This document shows, one piece after another, positions 1-9,697 of a stretch of 64,000 bases of DNA. The notes beneath the pieces were generated by a model. That model worked only from the letters and a program-made list of their open reading frames with translations, was not told the origin of the DNA and did not search any database. Location of the stretch: positions 39,902-103,901 of the forward strand of contig CACXCI010000043.1 in NCBI GenBank assembly GCA_902766105.1, given 5' to 3'. The DNA is from an uncultured bacterium (GTDB taxonomy: Bacteria > Cyanobacteriota > Vampirovibrionia > Gastranaerophilales > Gastranaerophilaceae). Numbering within the stretch: the stretch's first letter is position 1; each line of letters opens with the position of its first letter. Position numbers and translations under genes: made by a program.

Positions 1-1
1 A

Positions 2-187
2 CTTCAGACAAAAAGAGAAAAAATCGAATCAGAATATGCAGGAAAGCTAAAAGCTATTGATGCTTCAATTTCACAACAAATAGAAGCACAAGCTAAAGCT
101 CAAGGCTATGATTTGATTTTAAGCAAGGGCATCGTATTATATGGTGGAAAAGATATCACTGCTGACCTTGTAAAAATTGTTAAATAA
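2..187 (+). CDS. OmpH/Skp-family periplasmic chaperone, C-terminal end (5' truncated by window edge)
   Basis: Sixty-one codons run open from the left edge to TAA. The end reads AKAQGYDLILSKGIVLYGG, then DITADLVKIV. That GYDLIL..G.VLYGG.DIT..V pattern closes OmpH/Skp-like proteins, which form jellyfish-shaped trimers that escort unfolded outer-membrane proteins across the periplasm. The Ala/Gln/Lys-rich stretch before it fits the end of the coiled-coil tentacle. The signal peptide and most of the protein lie outside the window. A chaperone of this kind fits the LPS and autotransporter genes found elsewhere here. A strong terminator follows directly. Confidence 0.8.
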   Translation, partial: LQTKREKIESEYAGKLKAIDASISQQIEAQAKAQGYDLILSKGIVLYGGKDITADLVKIVK

Positions 188-202
188 GTTTTTACTATAC
201 GA

Positions 203-238
203 AAAAATCCTCTTTCAAAAGAAAGAGGATTTTTTTTG
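203..238 (+). terminator. Intrinsic terminator after ompH-like gene
   Basis: A perfect hairpin, AAAATCCTCTTTC / GAAAGAGGATTTT with an AAAA loop at about 204-233, is followed by a run of T. It lies 16 bases after the ompH-like stop codon. Confidence 0.9.
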
Positions 239-242
239 CAAT

Positions 243-272
243 AAAAAAGCGCAATCCTTAAATTTGATTGCG
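243..272 (-). terminator. Intrinsic terminator of the hyd operon
   Basis: GCGCAATC (249-256) pairs with GATTGCGC (265-272). Read on the minus strand, the hairpin is followed by six T. It sits about 20 bases past the hydA stop and ends the hydCBA transcript. With the previous terminator it insulates two convergent genes. Confidence 0.85.
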
Positions 273-291
273 CCTTTAACTTTACATTTAT

Positions 292-2058
292 TTACACATC
301 TTTATATGAACCTGCAAATTTGTTACGATATGTCGTGTGTAAAATTTCGTGAGCTTTATGAGAATTCGGGTGTTCCAAATATTCTTGATAAAGCTTTTGT
401 ATTGACGGATTCATGTGAGATTTACGAATAGGCAATTCATTATCTTCTTTATAAAGACCTTTTGCCCTTTCTGCTTTAATCTTTGAATCATCACAGCTTC
501 TTGGTTGTCCGCCACCGTTTACACATCCGCCAGGACATGCCATAACCTCAAGCATTTGGAAATTAGCTGTACCGTTCTTAATTTCCTGAATAGCCTTTTC
601 TGCTTCTTTTAATGTAGAAACAACTCTTACTACAAGCTTTGTACCTTTTAAATCTAATTCTATTGTTTTAGAACGATTTGATGTGCCTCGCATCTCTTTG
701 ATATCAACATCATTAAGAACTTCTCCCGTTGCAAATTCATAAGCCGTACGAACAGCAGCCTCTGCAACCCCGCCTGATGCACCAAAAATTGTACCAGCTC
801 CGGTGTATTCTCCAAACGGAGAATCGTTTTCTTCAGGAGTCAAAGAATTAAAGTCTATACCTGCAGTTTTTATCATTTTACCCAACTCTTGTGTTGTCAA
901 AACATAATCCGTATCAGGTCTGCCGTTTCTATACAATTCAGGTCGTTTACATTCATATTTTTTAGCAGTACACGGCATTATAGCTACGACAACTAAGTTT
1001 TCTCTTTCAACATTAAAGTACTTTGGAACTAAGTCAACCAATACAGGAGATAACATACTCATCGGAGATTTACAGCTTGATAAGTGATGCAACATATCAG
1101 GGTGCTGATCTTCCATATACTTGATCCATGCAGGACAGCAAGAAGTAAACAATGGTAAATTTTCACCTTTTTTAAGTCTTTCTAAAAATTCACTTGCTTC
1201 TTCCATAATTGTCAAATCTGCAGAAAAATTAGTATCAAAAATATATTTAAAACCAATCTTTCTTAATGCGGCATTCATTAAACCAATGGTATTTTCACCG
1301 GGTTTTAAACCAAACATTTCGCCTAAAGCAACACGAGTTGCAGGTGCCATTTGTACAACTACTGTTTTATCAGGATTCGTAATTTCATCCCATACTCTAT
1401 CTGTTTCATTTTTAATAGTTAATGCACCTGTTGGACATACCGCAGCACACTGTCCGCAATTTACACAATCAACCTGACCTAAAGGTCTGCCTGCCATTGG
1501 TTGCACTAAAGTTTTAGAACCACGATTTGCAAAACCTAAAACTCCATGTCCTTGGAACTCTGTACATGCTCTAACGCAAGCACCACACAAAATACATTTA
1601 TTAGAATCTCTAACCAATGACGGACTGCTATCATCAACAGGAATATAATCTTCCAATTTTTTATCAGGGAATCTAATATCTTTAATTCCGTATTCTTCTG
1701 CATATTGTTGCAATTCACAATTACCACTCTTATCACAAGTTAAACATTTTCTGTCGTGATTTGCTAACAACAATTCTAATACTGTTTTTCTGATACGTCT
1801 TGTCTTAGCTGTATTTAAAGAAACTTTAATACCTGCTTCAGGCGGCATTGTACAAGATGAATTAATCATCTTTCTGCCGTTTGGGTATTCAACTTCGACA
1901 ACACACATTCTGCAAGCACCAAAAGGCGTCAAGTCAGGACGGTAACAAAATGTCGGAACATTCATACCAGCTTTTCTGATTACTTCAAGCAAATTCGGTT
2001 CATCGCTAAACTCAACCTCTTTGCCTTCTATAAATAATGTTTTTTTATCTTCTGTCAT
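292..2058 (-). CDS. hydA: [FeFe]-hydrogenase catalytic subunit HydA (NAD-linked trimeric type)
   Basis: Catalyses reversible proton reduction to H2 at the H-cluster. All three H-cluster signatures are visible in 588 residues: TSCCPAW (Cys307/308), MPCTAKKYE (Cys363) and MACPGGCVNGG (Cys508/512). The N-terminus carries a plant-type [2Fe-2S] site (Cys38, 49, 52, 69), a His-ligated [4Fe-4S] site (His101, Cys105, 108, 114) and two ferredoxin-type clusters (Cys155-165 and Cys198-208), so electrons can be wired to the active site. NuoF-like and NuoE-like partners lie directly upstream, which matches the electron-bifurcating HydABC/Hnd group that couples NADH plus ferredoxin oxidation to H2. ATG is preceded by AGAGG. 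The maturases HydEFG are not in the window. The bifurcating role is inferred from gene content. Confidence 0.95.
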   Translation of the reverse strand: MTEDKKTLFIEGKEVEFSDEPNLLEVIRKAGMNVPTFCYRPDLTPFGACRMCVVEVEYPNGRKMINSSCTMPPEAGIKVSLNTAKTRRIRKTVLELLLANHDRKCLTCDKSGNCELQQYAEEYGIKDIRFPDKKLEDYIPVDDSSPSLVRDSNKCILCGACVRACTEFQGHGVLGFANRGSKTLVQPMAGRPLGQVDCVNCGQCAAVCPTGALTIKNETDRVWDEITNPDKTVVVQMAPATRVALGEMFGLKPGENTIGLMNAALRKIGFKYIFDTNFSADLTIMEEASEFLERLKKGENLPLFTSCCPAWIKYMEDQHPDMLHHLSSCKSPMSMLSPVLVDLVPKYFNVERENLVVVAIMPCTAKKYECKRPELYRNGRPDTDYVLTTQELGKMIKTAGIDFNSLTPEENDSPFGEYTGAGTIFGASGGVAEAAVRTAYEFATGEVLNDVDIKEMRGTSNRSKTIELDLKGTKLVVRVVSTLKEAEKAIQEIKNGTANFQMLEVMACPGGCVNGGGQPRSCDDSKIKAERAKGLYKEDNELPIRKSHMNPSIQKLYQEYLEHPNSHKAHEILHTTYRNKFAGSYKDV

Positions 2059-2075
2059 TTCTATTTTCCTCTATC

Positions 2076-2163
2076 TTGTTGGGCAAGTATGCCCAACCTA
2101 CATTGTTTTAACTGATAAAACGTAATGAACTTATCGTCCTAACATCTTATCGTCTTAACGTCT
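2076..2163. repeat. Intergenic dispersed repeats (families B and A) between hydB and hydA
   Basis: The hydB-hydA gap holds a short hairpin unit, TTGGGCAAGTATGCCCAACC followed by TACA, resembling units near 33110 and 59180. Next come several CTTATCGTCTTAACG-like words (about 2127-2160) like those near 40500, 42500 and 53660. The gap is otherwise non-coding. Confidence 0.55.
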
Positions 2164-4023
2164 TTATTCAAGAACAATCGCCTTGAACGGACAGTTTGTC
2201 AAACAAGCTTCACACTTAATACATTTTGATTGATCAATATGATGAGGCTGTTTAACAGTACCTGAAATCGCTCCGACCGGACAAGTTCTTGCACATTTTG
2301 TACAACCCTTACACAGCGATTCTTGAATAACAACTTTTTTCATTGCAGTACATACACCTGCAGGACATTTTTTATCCTTAATGTGAGAAATATATTCATC
2401 TCTAAAGTATTTCAATGTTGATAGTACAGGGTTTGGTGCAGTTTTTCCTAAACCGCATAAAGAACCGTCTTTTACAGCATAAGCTAAATCTTCAAGGATT
2501 TCTAAATCCTTCATTTCGCCTTTACCTGCAACTATTTTTTCTAATATTTTCAACATATTTTTTGTACCTTCACGGCAAGGAACACATTTTCCGCAAGATT
2601 CATTTTGAGTAAAGTTTAAGAAAAATCTTGCAACCTCGACCATACAAGTATCTTCAGCCATAACAACAAGACCGCCTGAGCCAACCATAGCTCCTGCTTT
2701 AATCAAGTTGTCATAATCCATAGGAATATCCAAGTGTTCTTCTGTCAGACAGCCACCTGAAGGTCCTCCGATTTGAACAGCTTTGAATTTTTTGCCGTTA
2801 CGAACACCACCGCCTATATCAAAAATAATTTCTCTTAATGTTGTTCCCATCGGAACCTCAATAAGACCTGTATTATTAACCTCACCTGTTAATGCAAAAG
2901 TTTTTGTACCTTTTGATTTTTCTGTACCCATGGATGCAAACCAATCAGCACCTTTTAGCATAATTACAGGGACATTAGCAAGTGTTTCAACGTTATTGAT
3001 TAATGTAGGTCTGCCAAACAAGCCTTTATTTGCAGGAAACGGCGGTTTTGGTCTTGGCATACCACGTTCGCCTTCAATAGATGCTATAAGGGCTGTTTCT
3101 TCACCACAAACAAATGCTCCTGCGCCCTCTTTAATATGTATTTCCAAATTAAAATCAGACCCCATTATGTTGTTGCCCAAATAATGACGTTCTTCGGCAT
3201 CTTTAATAGCTTTTCTCAAGCGTTTTATAGCTAAAGGATATTCAGCACGAACATAAATATATGCTTCATCAGCACCAATAGCGAAAGCAGCTATTGCAAT
3301 ACCTTCTAACAATTTATGAGGATCACCTTCCATTACGGATCTATCCATGAATGCACCCGGATCACCCTCATCACCGTTACAAACAACGTAAGACTTTCCG
3401 CCTCTGTTGGCAGCTGTGAATTTCCATTTCATACCTGTCGGGAAACCTCCGCCGCCTCTTCCTCTTAAACCTGATTTTGTAATTGTTTCGATAACAGAAT
3501 CAGGATTATTTTCCTTAATTACATTTGCCAAAGCTTCATATCCTCTGACAGCTAAAGCTTCATCCAAACATTCAGCATTTATATGCCCGCAATTTGCAAG
3601 TGCAGTTCTTGTTTGTTTTGCATAAAAATTAATATTTTCATCTTTTAATACTTTTTCGTGTGTTTTTGGATCTGTATACAAAAGACGTTCAACAGGTTTA
3701 TCATTTTTGATATGACTTTCAAATATTTCATCAACATCGTCAAGTTTTACTTTCACGTATGTTACATGTTTATCCGGAATGCTTACCAAAACACCCTGTT
3801 CGCAAAAACCATGACAACCGGTAGGAACAATTGTCATTTTATCGTAATCTGTCATTGTGGAAACATCTGCGCCTAATTCTTTAAATCTTTCAATAATTTT
3901 TAAAGAACCGTTTGCAACACAGCCTGTTCCTGCGCATACCAAAACTCTTAAACCTTGTGATTTTATCTCATTTTGAGCATTTTCCTGCTCTTTTTTTATA
4001 TCTATATTCAATGTTGTTTCCAT
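2164..4023 (-). CDS. hydB: NAD-linked [FeFe]-hydrogenase flavoprotein subunit HydB (NuoF-like)
   Basis: Diaphorase subunit that exchanges electrons between NAD(H), FMN and the hydrogenase. The order over 619 aa is: an N-terminal thioredoxin-fold [2Fe-2S] domain (CAGTGCVANGS and GCHGFCEQG, about 30-75), the NuoF Rossmann region with GRGGGGFPTGMKW (NADH side) and CNGDEGDPGAF (FMN side), an SLBB region, the [4Fe-4S] motif ESCGKCVPCREGT, then a C-terminal two-cluster ferredoxin (CKGCTKCARTCPVGA and CIKCEACLTNCPFKA). This fused layout is typical of HydB/HndC and longer than plain NuoF. It starts 2 bases after hydC stops, with a GGGAG site inside hydC. It forms an operon with hydC and hydA. Confidence 0.93.
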   Translation of the reverse strand: METTLNIDIKKEQENAQNEIKSQGLRVLVCAGTGCVANGSLKIIERFKELGADVSTMTDYDKMTIVPTGCHGFCEQGVLVSIPDKHVTYVKVKLDDVDEIFESHIKNDKPVERLLYTDPKTHEKVLKDENINFYAKQTRTALANCGHINAECLDEALAVRGYEALANVIKENNPDSVIETITKSGLRGRGGGGFPTGMKWKFTAANRGGKSYVVCNGDEGDPGAFMDRSVMEGDPHKLLEGIAIAAFAIGADEAYIYVRAEYPLAIKRLRKAIKDAEERHYLGNNIMGSDFNLEIHIKEGAGAFVCGEETALIASIEGERGMPRPKPPFPANKGLFGRPTLINNVETLANVPVIMLKGADWFASMGTEKSKGTKTFALTGEVNNTGLIEVPMGTTLREIIFDIGGGVRNGKKFKAVQIGGPSGGCLTEEHLDIPMDYDNLIKAGAMVGSGGLVVMAEDTCMVEVARFFLNFTQNESCGKCVPCREGTKNMLKILEKIVAGKGEMKDLEILEDLAYAVKDGSLCGLGKTAPNPVLSTLKYFRDEYISHIKDKKCPAGVCTAMKKVVIQESLCKGCTKCARTCPVGAISGTVKQPHHIDQSKCIKCEACLTNCPFKAIVLE

Positions 4024-4025
4024 GA

Positions 4026-4520
4026 CTATTTTTCTCCCTCTAATAAGGTGTCCAAAATTATTTTAACGGCATCTGATGTCATTTGAGGATAAACTTTTTC
4101 ATTTACCATCATTACCGGAGCCAAACCGCACGCACCAAGACAGCTAACGGTTTCTAATGAGAATAGTCCGTTTTCTGTTGTCATTTGACCGTCTTTTAAA
4201 TCAAGATGAGCTTTTATTGCATTTAATACCGGCATAGAGCCTCTAACATGGCATGCCGTACCGTCGCAAACCTTAATTTCATACTTACCTTTCGGGTCAA
4301 GAGAAAACTGTGCATAAAAAGTTGCGACACCGTAAACTGTTGCCGGCGATAACCCTTCCATCTTAGTTCCAATGTAAATTAACGCATCTTCAGGTAAATA
4401 TCTGTACTCTTCCTGAACTTTTTGTAAAATCGCAATTAAGTTAGATTTCTTTCCACCATATTCATTAATGATAGAATCTAACTTAGCAGTATCGATTTTA
4501 TGAGGACTTTGAACACTCAT
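4026..4520 (-). CDS. hydC: Hydrogenase [2Fe-2S] subunit HydC (NuoE-like)
   Basis: A 164-aa thioredoxin-fold ferredoxin of the 24-kDa complex I subunit family. The four cluster cysteines sit in CDGTACHVRGS and SCLGACGLAPVMMVN, and the family motif ATVYGVATFYAQF is present. It is the first gene of hydCBA and passes electrons between HydB and HydA. AGGAGA lies 7 bases before ATG. A TATAAT-like hexamer on the minus strand (4544-4549) could be the operon's -10, but I see no good -35. Confidence 0.93.
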   Translation of the reverse strand: MSVQSPHKIDTAKLDSIINEYGGKKSNLIAILQKVQEEYRYLPEDALIYIGTKMEGLSPATVYGVATFYAQFSLDPKGKYEIKVCDGTACHVRGSMPVLNAIKAHLDLKDGQMTTENGLFSLETVSCLGACGLAPVMMVNEKVYPQMTSDAVKIILDTLLEGEK

Positions 4521-4643
4521 TTTCGATCTTCTCCTATTTCTCTATTATATTGTATTAACCCACAACTGCCTTTTTAAGCTTTAAGACCAAGGCAATCCTT
4601 TACAAAATAATAGCATAAAAACAAAATAATATGCAAGATGGTA

Positions 4644-6005
4644 CTAATTCTTATTTTTTGCAGTATAAATATAAGAAACTAACATAAGAATCACACCTAA
4701 TACCAAACAAATAATAAGTTTATAAACAGATTCCACCCTTGCCAAATCAAATATAAAAATTCTTGCAACAGTCAATAAACTCAAAACAATACCGATATAT
4801 TTGAGAAAATTTTTGCTCTTGATAATTCCGATTGTTGTAACAATACCCGAATATAACACCCAGCTTAATGAAATTATATACTGGAATTCATCGCCATATA
4901 CGTTTTTAACCCCGACGCTTTCACTATGAACCAATAAAAATCCTAAAATTACAGCCAAATATTTAAAAAATTCAGCTTTTGTATATTTGATATAGATTAA
5001 GCATAACAAAATAGCAGCAGCATAAGCACAAACTCTCATATTCAAAAGAACAACATACCCTTCCGGATATATATATGAGGTTATCATAAGTGCAAACAAC
5101 GAAATTCCTGCAATTATATACCCCGCAATATCATATAATAAAGATTTTGCGCTATTATACAAAAATTTCATGTTTATAGCGTACATAAAGCCAAGAATTA
5201 CATAAGACAGCGCCAAATTAAACTCCTTATAAGATGAATTTGTACCATCAGCATTTAGCATAGATGTAACCTCACCTGAAATATAAAGATATATCAAAGA
5301 AACACCGCTGAATTTAAGCAGATTAGATATATTTTTACCGGAATTTTTCAATATATAAGACGAAGCAAGCATTGAAATTGCAGGAGTACCAACAATCAAA
5401 GCTCTTAAATTCAGAATAGGATTATAATTTGCCATAAGAACGTAATTACCCTCGATATGAGCCGTCAATACGCCAATAAAAGCCGACAAATAATACCACA
5501 CGACCATACTTTTTAAATAATCTAATTTGAAAAATTTAATTAATAATGCTACCACAAACGGTATAGCTGCCCACGCTATTACACTGTTCATATCATTCAG
5601 AATGAATAATATAAACAACCAAACGTTTATCAAAATATAATGTTCATAATATTTATAAAGCTCGATTTTTGAAATTCTTGACAACACGGCAAGAATAAGA
5701 TAACCTACAGCCGTTGATGCAAATACAACACCCAAACCGAAATGGTCATTATCAAATAAAATCAGAGTGAATAAGGTAAGTACAAAATAATTTATTCCGC
5801 TCAAAGTTGTATCAAGTTTACTTGATTTATCACGCAATATGTCATAAGTTAAATAAACAAGCCACAATACCAAAGGATAAACAGGATTTATTTTGTTAAA
5901 TAAATTATAATCAACCATTATAAACATCGTTAATACCAAATTAACAACGTTTATAACCTTGTTATGCTTATTTTTCAGAGTATAAATTAACGAAATTAAA
6001 TTCAA
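4644..6005 (-). pseudogene. DUF2339 multipass membrane protein, C-terminal part (separated by an in-frame TGA)
   Basis: A run of 453 codons with about a dozen hydrophobic segments and no signal peptide. It starts only at TTG, without a ribosome-binding site, four codons after the TGA of the upstream fragment and in the same frame. Reading through gives KDVIF-stop-YLIFLNLISL. DUF2339 (COG5373) proteins usually have a Gly-Tyr-Leu there, so GGA to TGA is the simplest change. The second half is intact to its own stop, so the lesion looks recent, or is a sequencing error. The function of DUF2339 is unknown. Unless the stop is read through, this part is probably not made. Confidence 0.75.
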
Positions 6006-6017
6006 GAATATAAGATA

Positions 6018-6761
6018 TCAAAAAATCACATCTTTTTCCGCCCCTGATAAAAACGGAGTTAGATAACCGCCCAATAACCCAATAACAAGCATTGATAATG
6101 TTTTCATTCGGTCAGCTATTATATAAGTTATCAATAGTAAAGTTCCTCCAATACAAAGAGCGGTAGCTGTAGAAAAAACTTTAAAATATGAATACGCACA
6201 AAAAGTATTTATAAACAAAGTTGCAAAACCCGTACCCAACAGCACTTCAGAAAAGGCTTTGAATTTTTCCTTTCTATGGAGATACAAAGCTCCAACAGCC
6301 ATGGCTATTCCTGCCAAATATCCGGCACCGACAGTCATTTGAGGAGTTAAATGGATAAAAGGAGATACAAGCTTAATAAATATGATAACTGCAACAATTA
6401 TTGTTATTGCTCCTATTTTGTTAAAAATATTGCCTAAAAAGACATTTTGGATATCAGAATTAGAATTTACCGAATTCAACTTTTGAATATCGATATTTTT
6501 CTTAGGTTCAAAATTATTGAATTTTGGAGAAACCTGACTAATCTCAGGTTGTGACTGTACTTGTATTTTTTCAACAGAAGCTTCCTCTTTTACGGGTTCA
6601 GCTTTAGGCTCACAAGCAGAAGGCTGATTTTTTATATCCTCCTTCATATTTAAACTGTTTAAAGATGAACTGAGAAACTCAATTGACCTTGTTAAAGAAT
6701 TTAACTTTTGATGAACACATGCCAGCCATATAGCCAAAATTAAACATAAAAATATTGCCAT
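6018..6761 (-). pseudogene. DUF2339 membrane protein, N-terminal part, truncated by nonsense codon
   Basis: Residues 1-20 form a membrane anchor followed by a coiled-coil and a charged, Pro/Glu-rich linker (about 25-105). Several membrane helices come next, ending in the family motif GLLGGYLTPFLSG. DUF2339 proteins continue with many more helices, but here TGA (6018-6020) stops the frame at residue 247. The rest lies in frame immediately downstream. ATG is preceded by GGGGAT at good spacing. The truncated product might still insert in the membrane. The two pieces together give about 705 residues. Confidence 0.75.
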
Positions 6762-6811
6762 TTTATCCCCTTTTTTTTAATCAGAATACCATCTTAAATT
6801 TGTAATGGCAA

Positions 6812-7435
6812 TTATATTAACTTTGCACAATATTTTTCAACAGGGCATTTTTCACATAATGGTTTAATTGGTTTACAAACATTTTGTCCATGAGTAACAA
6901 GCAGAGAATTAATCGGAATCCAATATTTTTTGGGTAATTTATTTCGTAACTCAAATTCTGTCTCCTCCGGATTTTTTGTTTTTATATATCCAAGCCTGTT
7001 AAAAATTCTATGTACATGAACATCAACACATATCGCAGGAGTATTAAAGCCTTCCGACAGCACCAAATTTGCGGTTTTTCTTCCAACACCTCTGAATTTA
7101 CAAAGTTCATCTATATCACATGGAACTTTGCCGCCATATTTTTCTACTAAAATTTTTGAAAGTTCTATAATTTGCCCTGCCTTATTTTTATAAAAACCGA
7201 CTGGATATATAGCTTTTTCCAAATCCTCTGCTTTAACTTTCATCATCTTATCAGGAGTTTTTGCAAGCTTTAACATTCTGAGTGTTGCAGGATATGTAGT
7301 TCTGTCATTTGTTCTCAAACTTAATATACAAGAAATTAATACCAAATACGGATCTTTAAAAGAATCCATAAGGTTTACAAAATCACTCTTTGGCTGATTT
7401 GCGTCTTTCAACAGTTTTACTATTTTATCAATCAT
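6812..7435 (-). CDS. nth: Endonuclease III, DNA glycosylase/AP lyase
   Basis: Base-excision repair enzyme that removes oxidised pyrimidines and nicks abasic sites. It shows the helix-hairpin-helix FRGVGRKTANLVL with the catalytic Lys, the catalytic Asp in AICVDVHVHR, and the C-terminal [4Fe-4S] loop C-x6-C-x2-C-x5-C. I chose the ATG of MIDKIVKLL. The longer frame needs a TTG and adds 14 residues not typical of Nth. A TATAAT ends about 7 bases before this ATG and no Shine-Dalgarno is present, so the mRNA may be leaderless. It is divergent from the glycosyltransferase gene. Confidence 0.93.
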   Translation of the reverse strand: MIDKIVKLLKDANQPKSDFVNLMDSFKDPYLVLISCILSLRTNDRTTYPATLRMLKLAKTPDKMMKVKAEDLEKAIYPVGFYKNKAGQIIELSKILVEKYGGKVPCDIDELCKFRGVGRKTANLVLSEGFNTPAICVDVHVHRIFNRLGYIKTKNPEETEFELRNKLPKKYWIPINSLLVTHGQNVCKPIKPLCEKCPVEKYCAKLI

Positions 7436-7518
7436 AACAGGAATTATATAACAAATAATATTTACATACACGAACAAATATGTTTGTGATAATATTACAC
7501 TAACTTTAAGGGGGATAT

Positions 7519-9198
7519 ATGGATAAGAAGAAGCTTTCTATACTTATATTTATCATTATTGCGGTTTTAACCGTTATACTAAGATACATGTTTATTTACA
7601 CAGACTTTTGGTATGACGAAGCCTGCAGCTGGATGACAGCAAAACAAGAATTTCCGTTTGGAATTATTGATTATTTGCTAAACAAAGATTTGCAACATAC
7701 ACCTATATACTTTTTTATATTGCATTTTTGGATGAAAATATTTGGCAACAGCGAATATTCAATAAAATTCCTATCCTTAATATTCGGGATAGGGACTATT
7801 CCACTAGTTTACACAGCTGCAAAAAAACTTTCCAATAAAAAAACAGCTATATACGCAACGTGTCTAACGGCCATAAGTCCTCTGTTAGTTTATTTTTCAA
7901 CAGAAGCCAGAATGTACTCAATGGTAACTTTTTTAGTAATGCTTTCTCTCAATTATCTGATAGATTTTGAAAAGAAAAAGAAGTACAAATCATTGGTAAA
8001 ATTGACAATTGCTAATATACTTATCCCATACACACTTGTTGGCGGAATTTTATATAATATATCATTGCTCATTTGTTACGGAACATATCTATTTAAAACC
8101 AATAAAGGCAAATTTAAAAAATATATAAAGTCTACCGGCATTGAAATGCTTTTATTAATTCCATATTTTCTTATGATTATCCGCTATGCCAAATTACGGA
8201 GTATCTTTGTAATAAGCCATGAAGGTGCTGTGCATTTTTCAGACATTATTGAATTGATAAGAAACTTTTTCGGATTAGAACCTGCTACGAACATTTATTG
8301 GAGTATGAATGAGCCGTACCTTATAACATTTACATTCACACTATTTGTTATAATTCCTTGCGTTTACTTGGTGTATGGTGTTGTTCAGGGACATAAAAAT
8401 TCAACAGGCTTTAACAAACTTATATATAAAATTTTTGCTCTCATATTTGTATTATTTATAATAACAGCTTTTGCAAAAATTCATGTGTTAACAAGCCGCT
8501 ATATCCTATTTATACTACCGCCTATGCTTATTCTTGGAACAATTGGACTGAGCAAAAAACTTTCTCAATTACATCTTCAATGTTTTATTGCATACTTTAT
8601 TATATTAGGAATTTTGGGAAACATAAAATATTACGCAATTACACCGGCTTTAAAAACCGGAGCTTTTGCATCAGTAGCAATTGAAGCTGAAGAACAAGAG
8701 CTTACCGTTGATGATATGGTGATAATGCCATTTGGTTCGGATGCTCCATACTATTTCAGAAAAATCACAAATCCGAGAGTCTACGATTTTGATTTTCACA
8801 AAGAGCTCAGAAATCCATATAACGGGAAATTTTACTCTCCTGCACAGCAAAAAATTATGGCAACGAATGAGAAATATGAACTTTTATATAATGCCATTAT
8901 ATCTGACAGAGATTTTTCAGATGCTCACTATTATTATTTTAGAAACAACGTAACAGATAAAATCGAATCCGGCAGAAAAATACTAATCGCTCTGTACGGC
9001 AGCGACGGACAAGCAATAGTAACCCCTAAAGAACTAAAAGAATCCGTAGCCTCTGTAAATGATGTAAAAAACAACTTTTTAGAAACAATGTTAAAAAAAT
9101 ATTTGTTAGACATCAGATTTTATCTTAATCAGGATTTTCAAATGCTAAAAATGTATCAAAAAGGGAATTATACATACTTGTTACTTCAAAAAAAATAA
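7519..9198 (+). CDS. GT39/ArnT-like membrane glycosyltransferase
   Basis: 559 aa with about a dozen hydrophobic helices. The first periplasmic loop carries DFWYDEACSW, the acidic motif of polyprenyl-phosphate-dependent GT-C enzymes (PMT/ArnT). HTPIYFFILHFWMKIFG and the helix after it match the same family. Such enzymes move a sugar from a lipid-linked donor to lipid A, proteins or glycans on the periplasmic face. Donor and acceptor cannot be told from sequence. Start: AAGGGGG lies 6 bases before ATG. Confidence 0.8.
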   Translation: MDKKKLSILIFIIIAVLTVILRYMFIYTDFWYDEACSWMTAKQEFPFGIIDYLLNKDLQHTPIYFFILHFWMKIFGNSEYSIKFLSLIFGIGTIPLVYTAAKKLSNKKTAIYATCLTAISPLLVYFSTEARMYSMVTFLVMLSLNYLIDFEKKKKYKSLVKLTIANILIPYTLVGGILYNISLLICYGTYLFKTNKGKFKKYIKSTGIEMLLLIPYFLMIIRYAKLRSIFVISHEGAVHFSDIIELIRNFFGLEPATNIYWSMNEPYLITFTFTLFVIIPCVYLVYGVVQGHKNSTGFNKLIYKIFALIFVLFIITAFAKIHVLTSRYILFILPPMLILGTIGLSKKLSQLHLQCFIAYFIILGILGNIKYYAITPALKTGAFASVAIEAEEQELTVDDMVIMPFGSDAPYYFRKITNPRVYDFDFHKELRNPYNGKFYSPAQQKIMATNEKYELLYNAIISDRDFSDAHYYYFRNNVTDKIESGRKILIALYGSDGQAIVTPKELKESVASVNDVKNNFLETMLKKYLLDIRFYLNQDFQMLKMYQKGNYTYLLLQKK

Positions 9199-9253
9199 AT
9201 ATTCCTCAAAAAGTATGATGATTTTATCAATAAGATTATTATAATAATAGTGT

Positions 9254-9652
9254 ATGAAAAAATATGTACTAATATTTTTAATAATATTGTTAACTTTTAT
9301 CCCCGCCGGTTCTGAGCAAACAGACGAAGCTTCACGCTGGACAAAAGTAACGGAATATAACTACGTTGATACAGACGGAATAATGGGACTTGAAGATATA
9401 TATGGCTTTAGCTTTCTCCTAAAATCATATAACAAAGGTCAATATGAACCCGTAAACGGTAAATTTATAAGTTATACAATCGGTCAATACATCATAGATT
9501 GCCAAAAACACACTTATAAAATAGGAGTAATGGATTCTTACGATAAAAATGACAATTTTATAAACGGTGATTACAACAAATATGCAACATTTCAGCCTAT
9601 TATACAAGGGACAGCCGTAAGTGAAATATCTAAAATGCTATGCAGAAAATAA
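9254..9652 (+). CDS. Small secreted protein, possibly surface-adhesin E-like
   Basis: 132 aa with a clear signal peptide (MKKYVLIFLIILLTFIPAGS). The mature part is short and beta-rich, opens with RWTKV and contains YVDTDGI, a later DCQKHTYKIG and one more Cys near the end. That layout (W at the start, two spaced Cys) recalls Surface-adhesin protein E-like domains, but the resemblance is weak and I would not name a function. TATAAT at 9240-9245 ends 8 bases before ATG with no Shine-Dalgarno, so translation may be leaderless. Confidence 0.7.
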   Translation: MKKYVLIFLIILLTFIPAGSEQTDEASRWTKVTEYNYVDTDGIMGLEDIYGFSFLLKSYNKGQYEPVNGKFISYTIGQYIIDCQKHTYKIGVMDSYDKNDNFINGDYNKYATFQPIIQGTAVSEISKMLCRK

Positions 9653-9682
9653 AAAAGCTCTCAATAACTGAGAGCTTTTTAG
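9652..9682. terminator. Bidirectional terminator
   Basis: AAAAAGCTCTCA / TGAGAGCTTTTT hairpin with a 5-base loop. A-rich and T-rich flanks let it serve both the + strand gene ending at 9652 and the minus strand gene ending at 9698. Confidence 0.9.
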
Positions 9683-9697
9683 TTTTTATACATTTAA

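Noticed and set aside
4544..4549. Promoter of the hyd operon
   Set aside because: TATAAT is present on the minus strand but no acceptable -35 or extended -10 accompanies it, so it is mentioned only under hydC.
6018..6020. TGA as a sense codon (alternative genetic code or selenocysteine)
   Set aside because: Other genes in the window end at TGA in the expected place and no other conserved gene has an internal TGA. No SECIS-like hairpin was seen after it.
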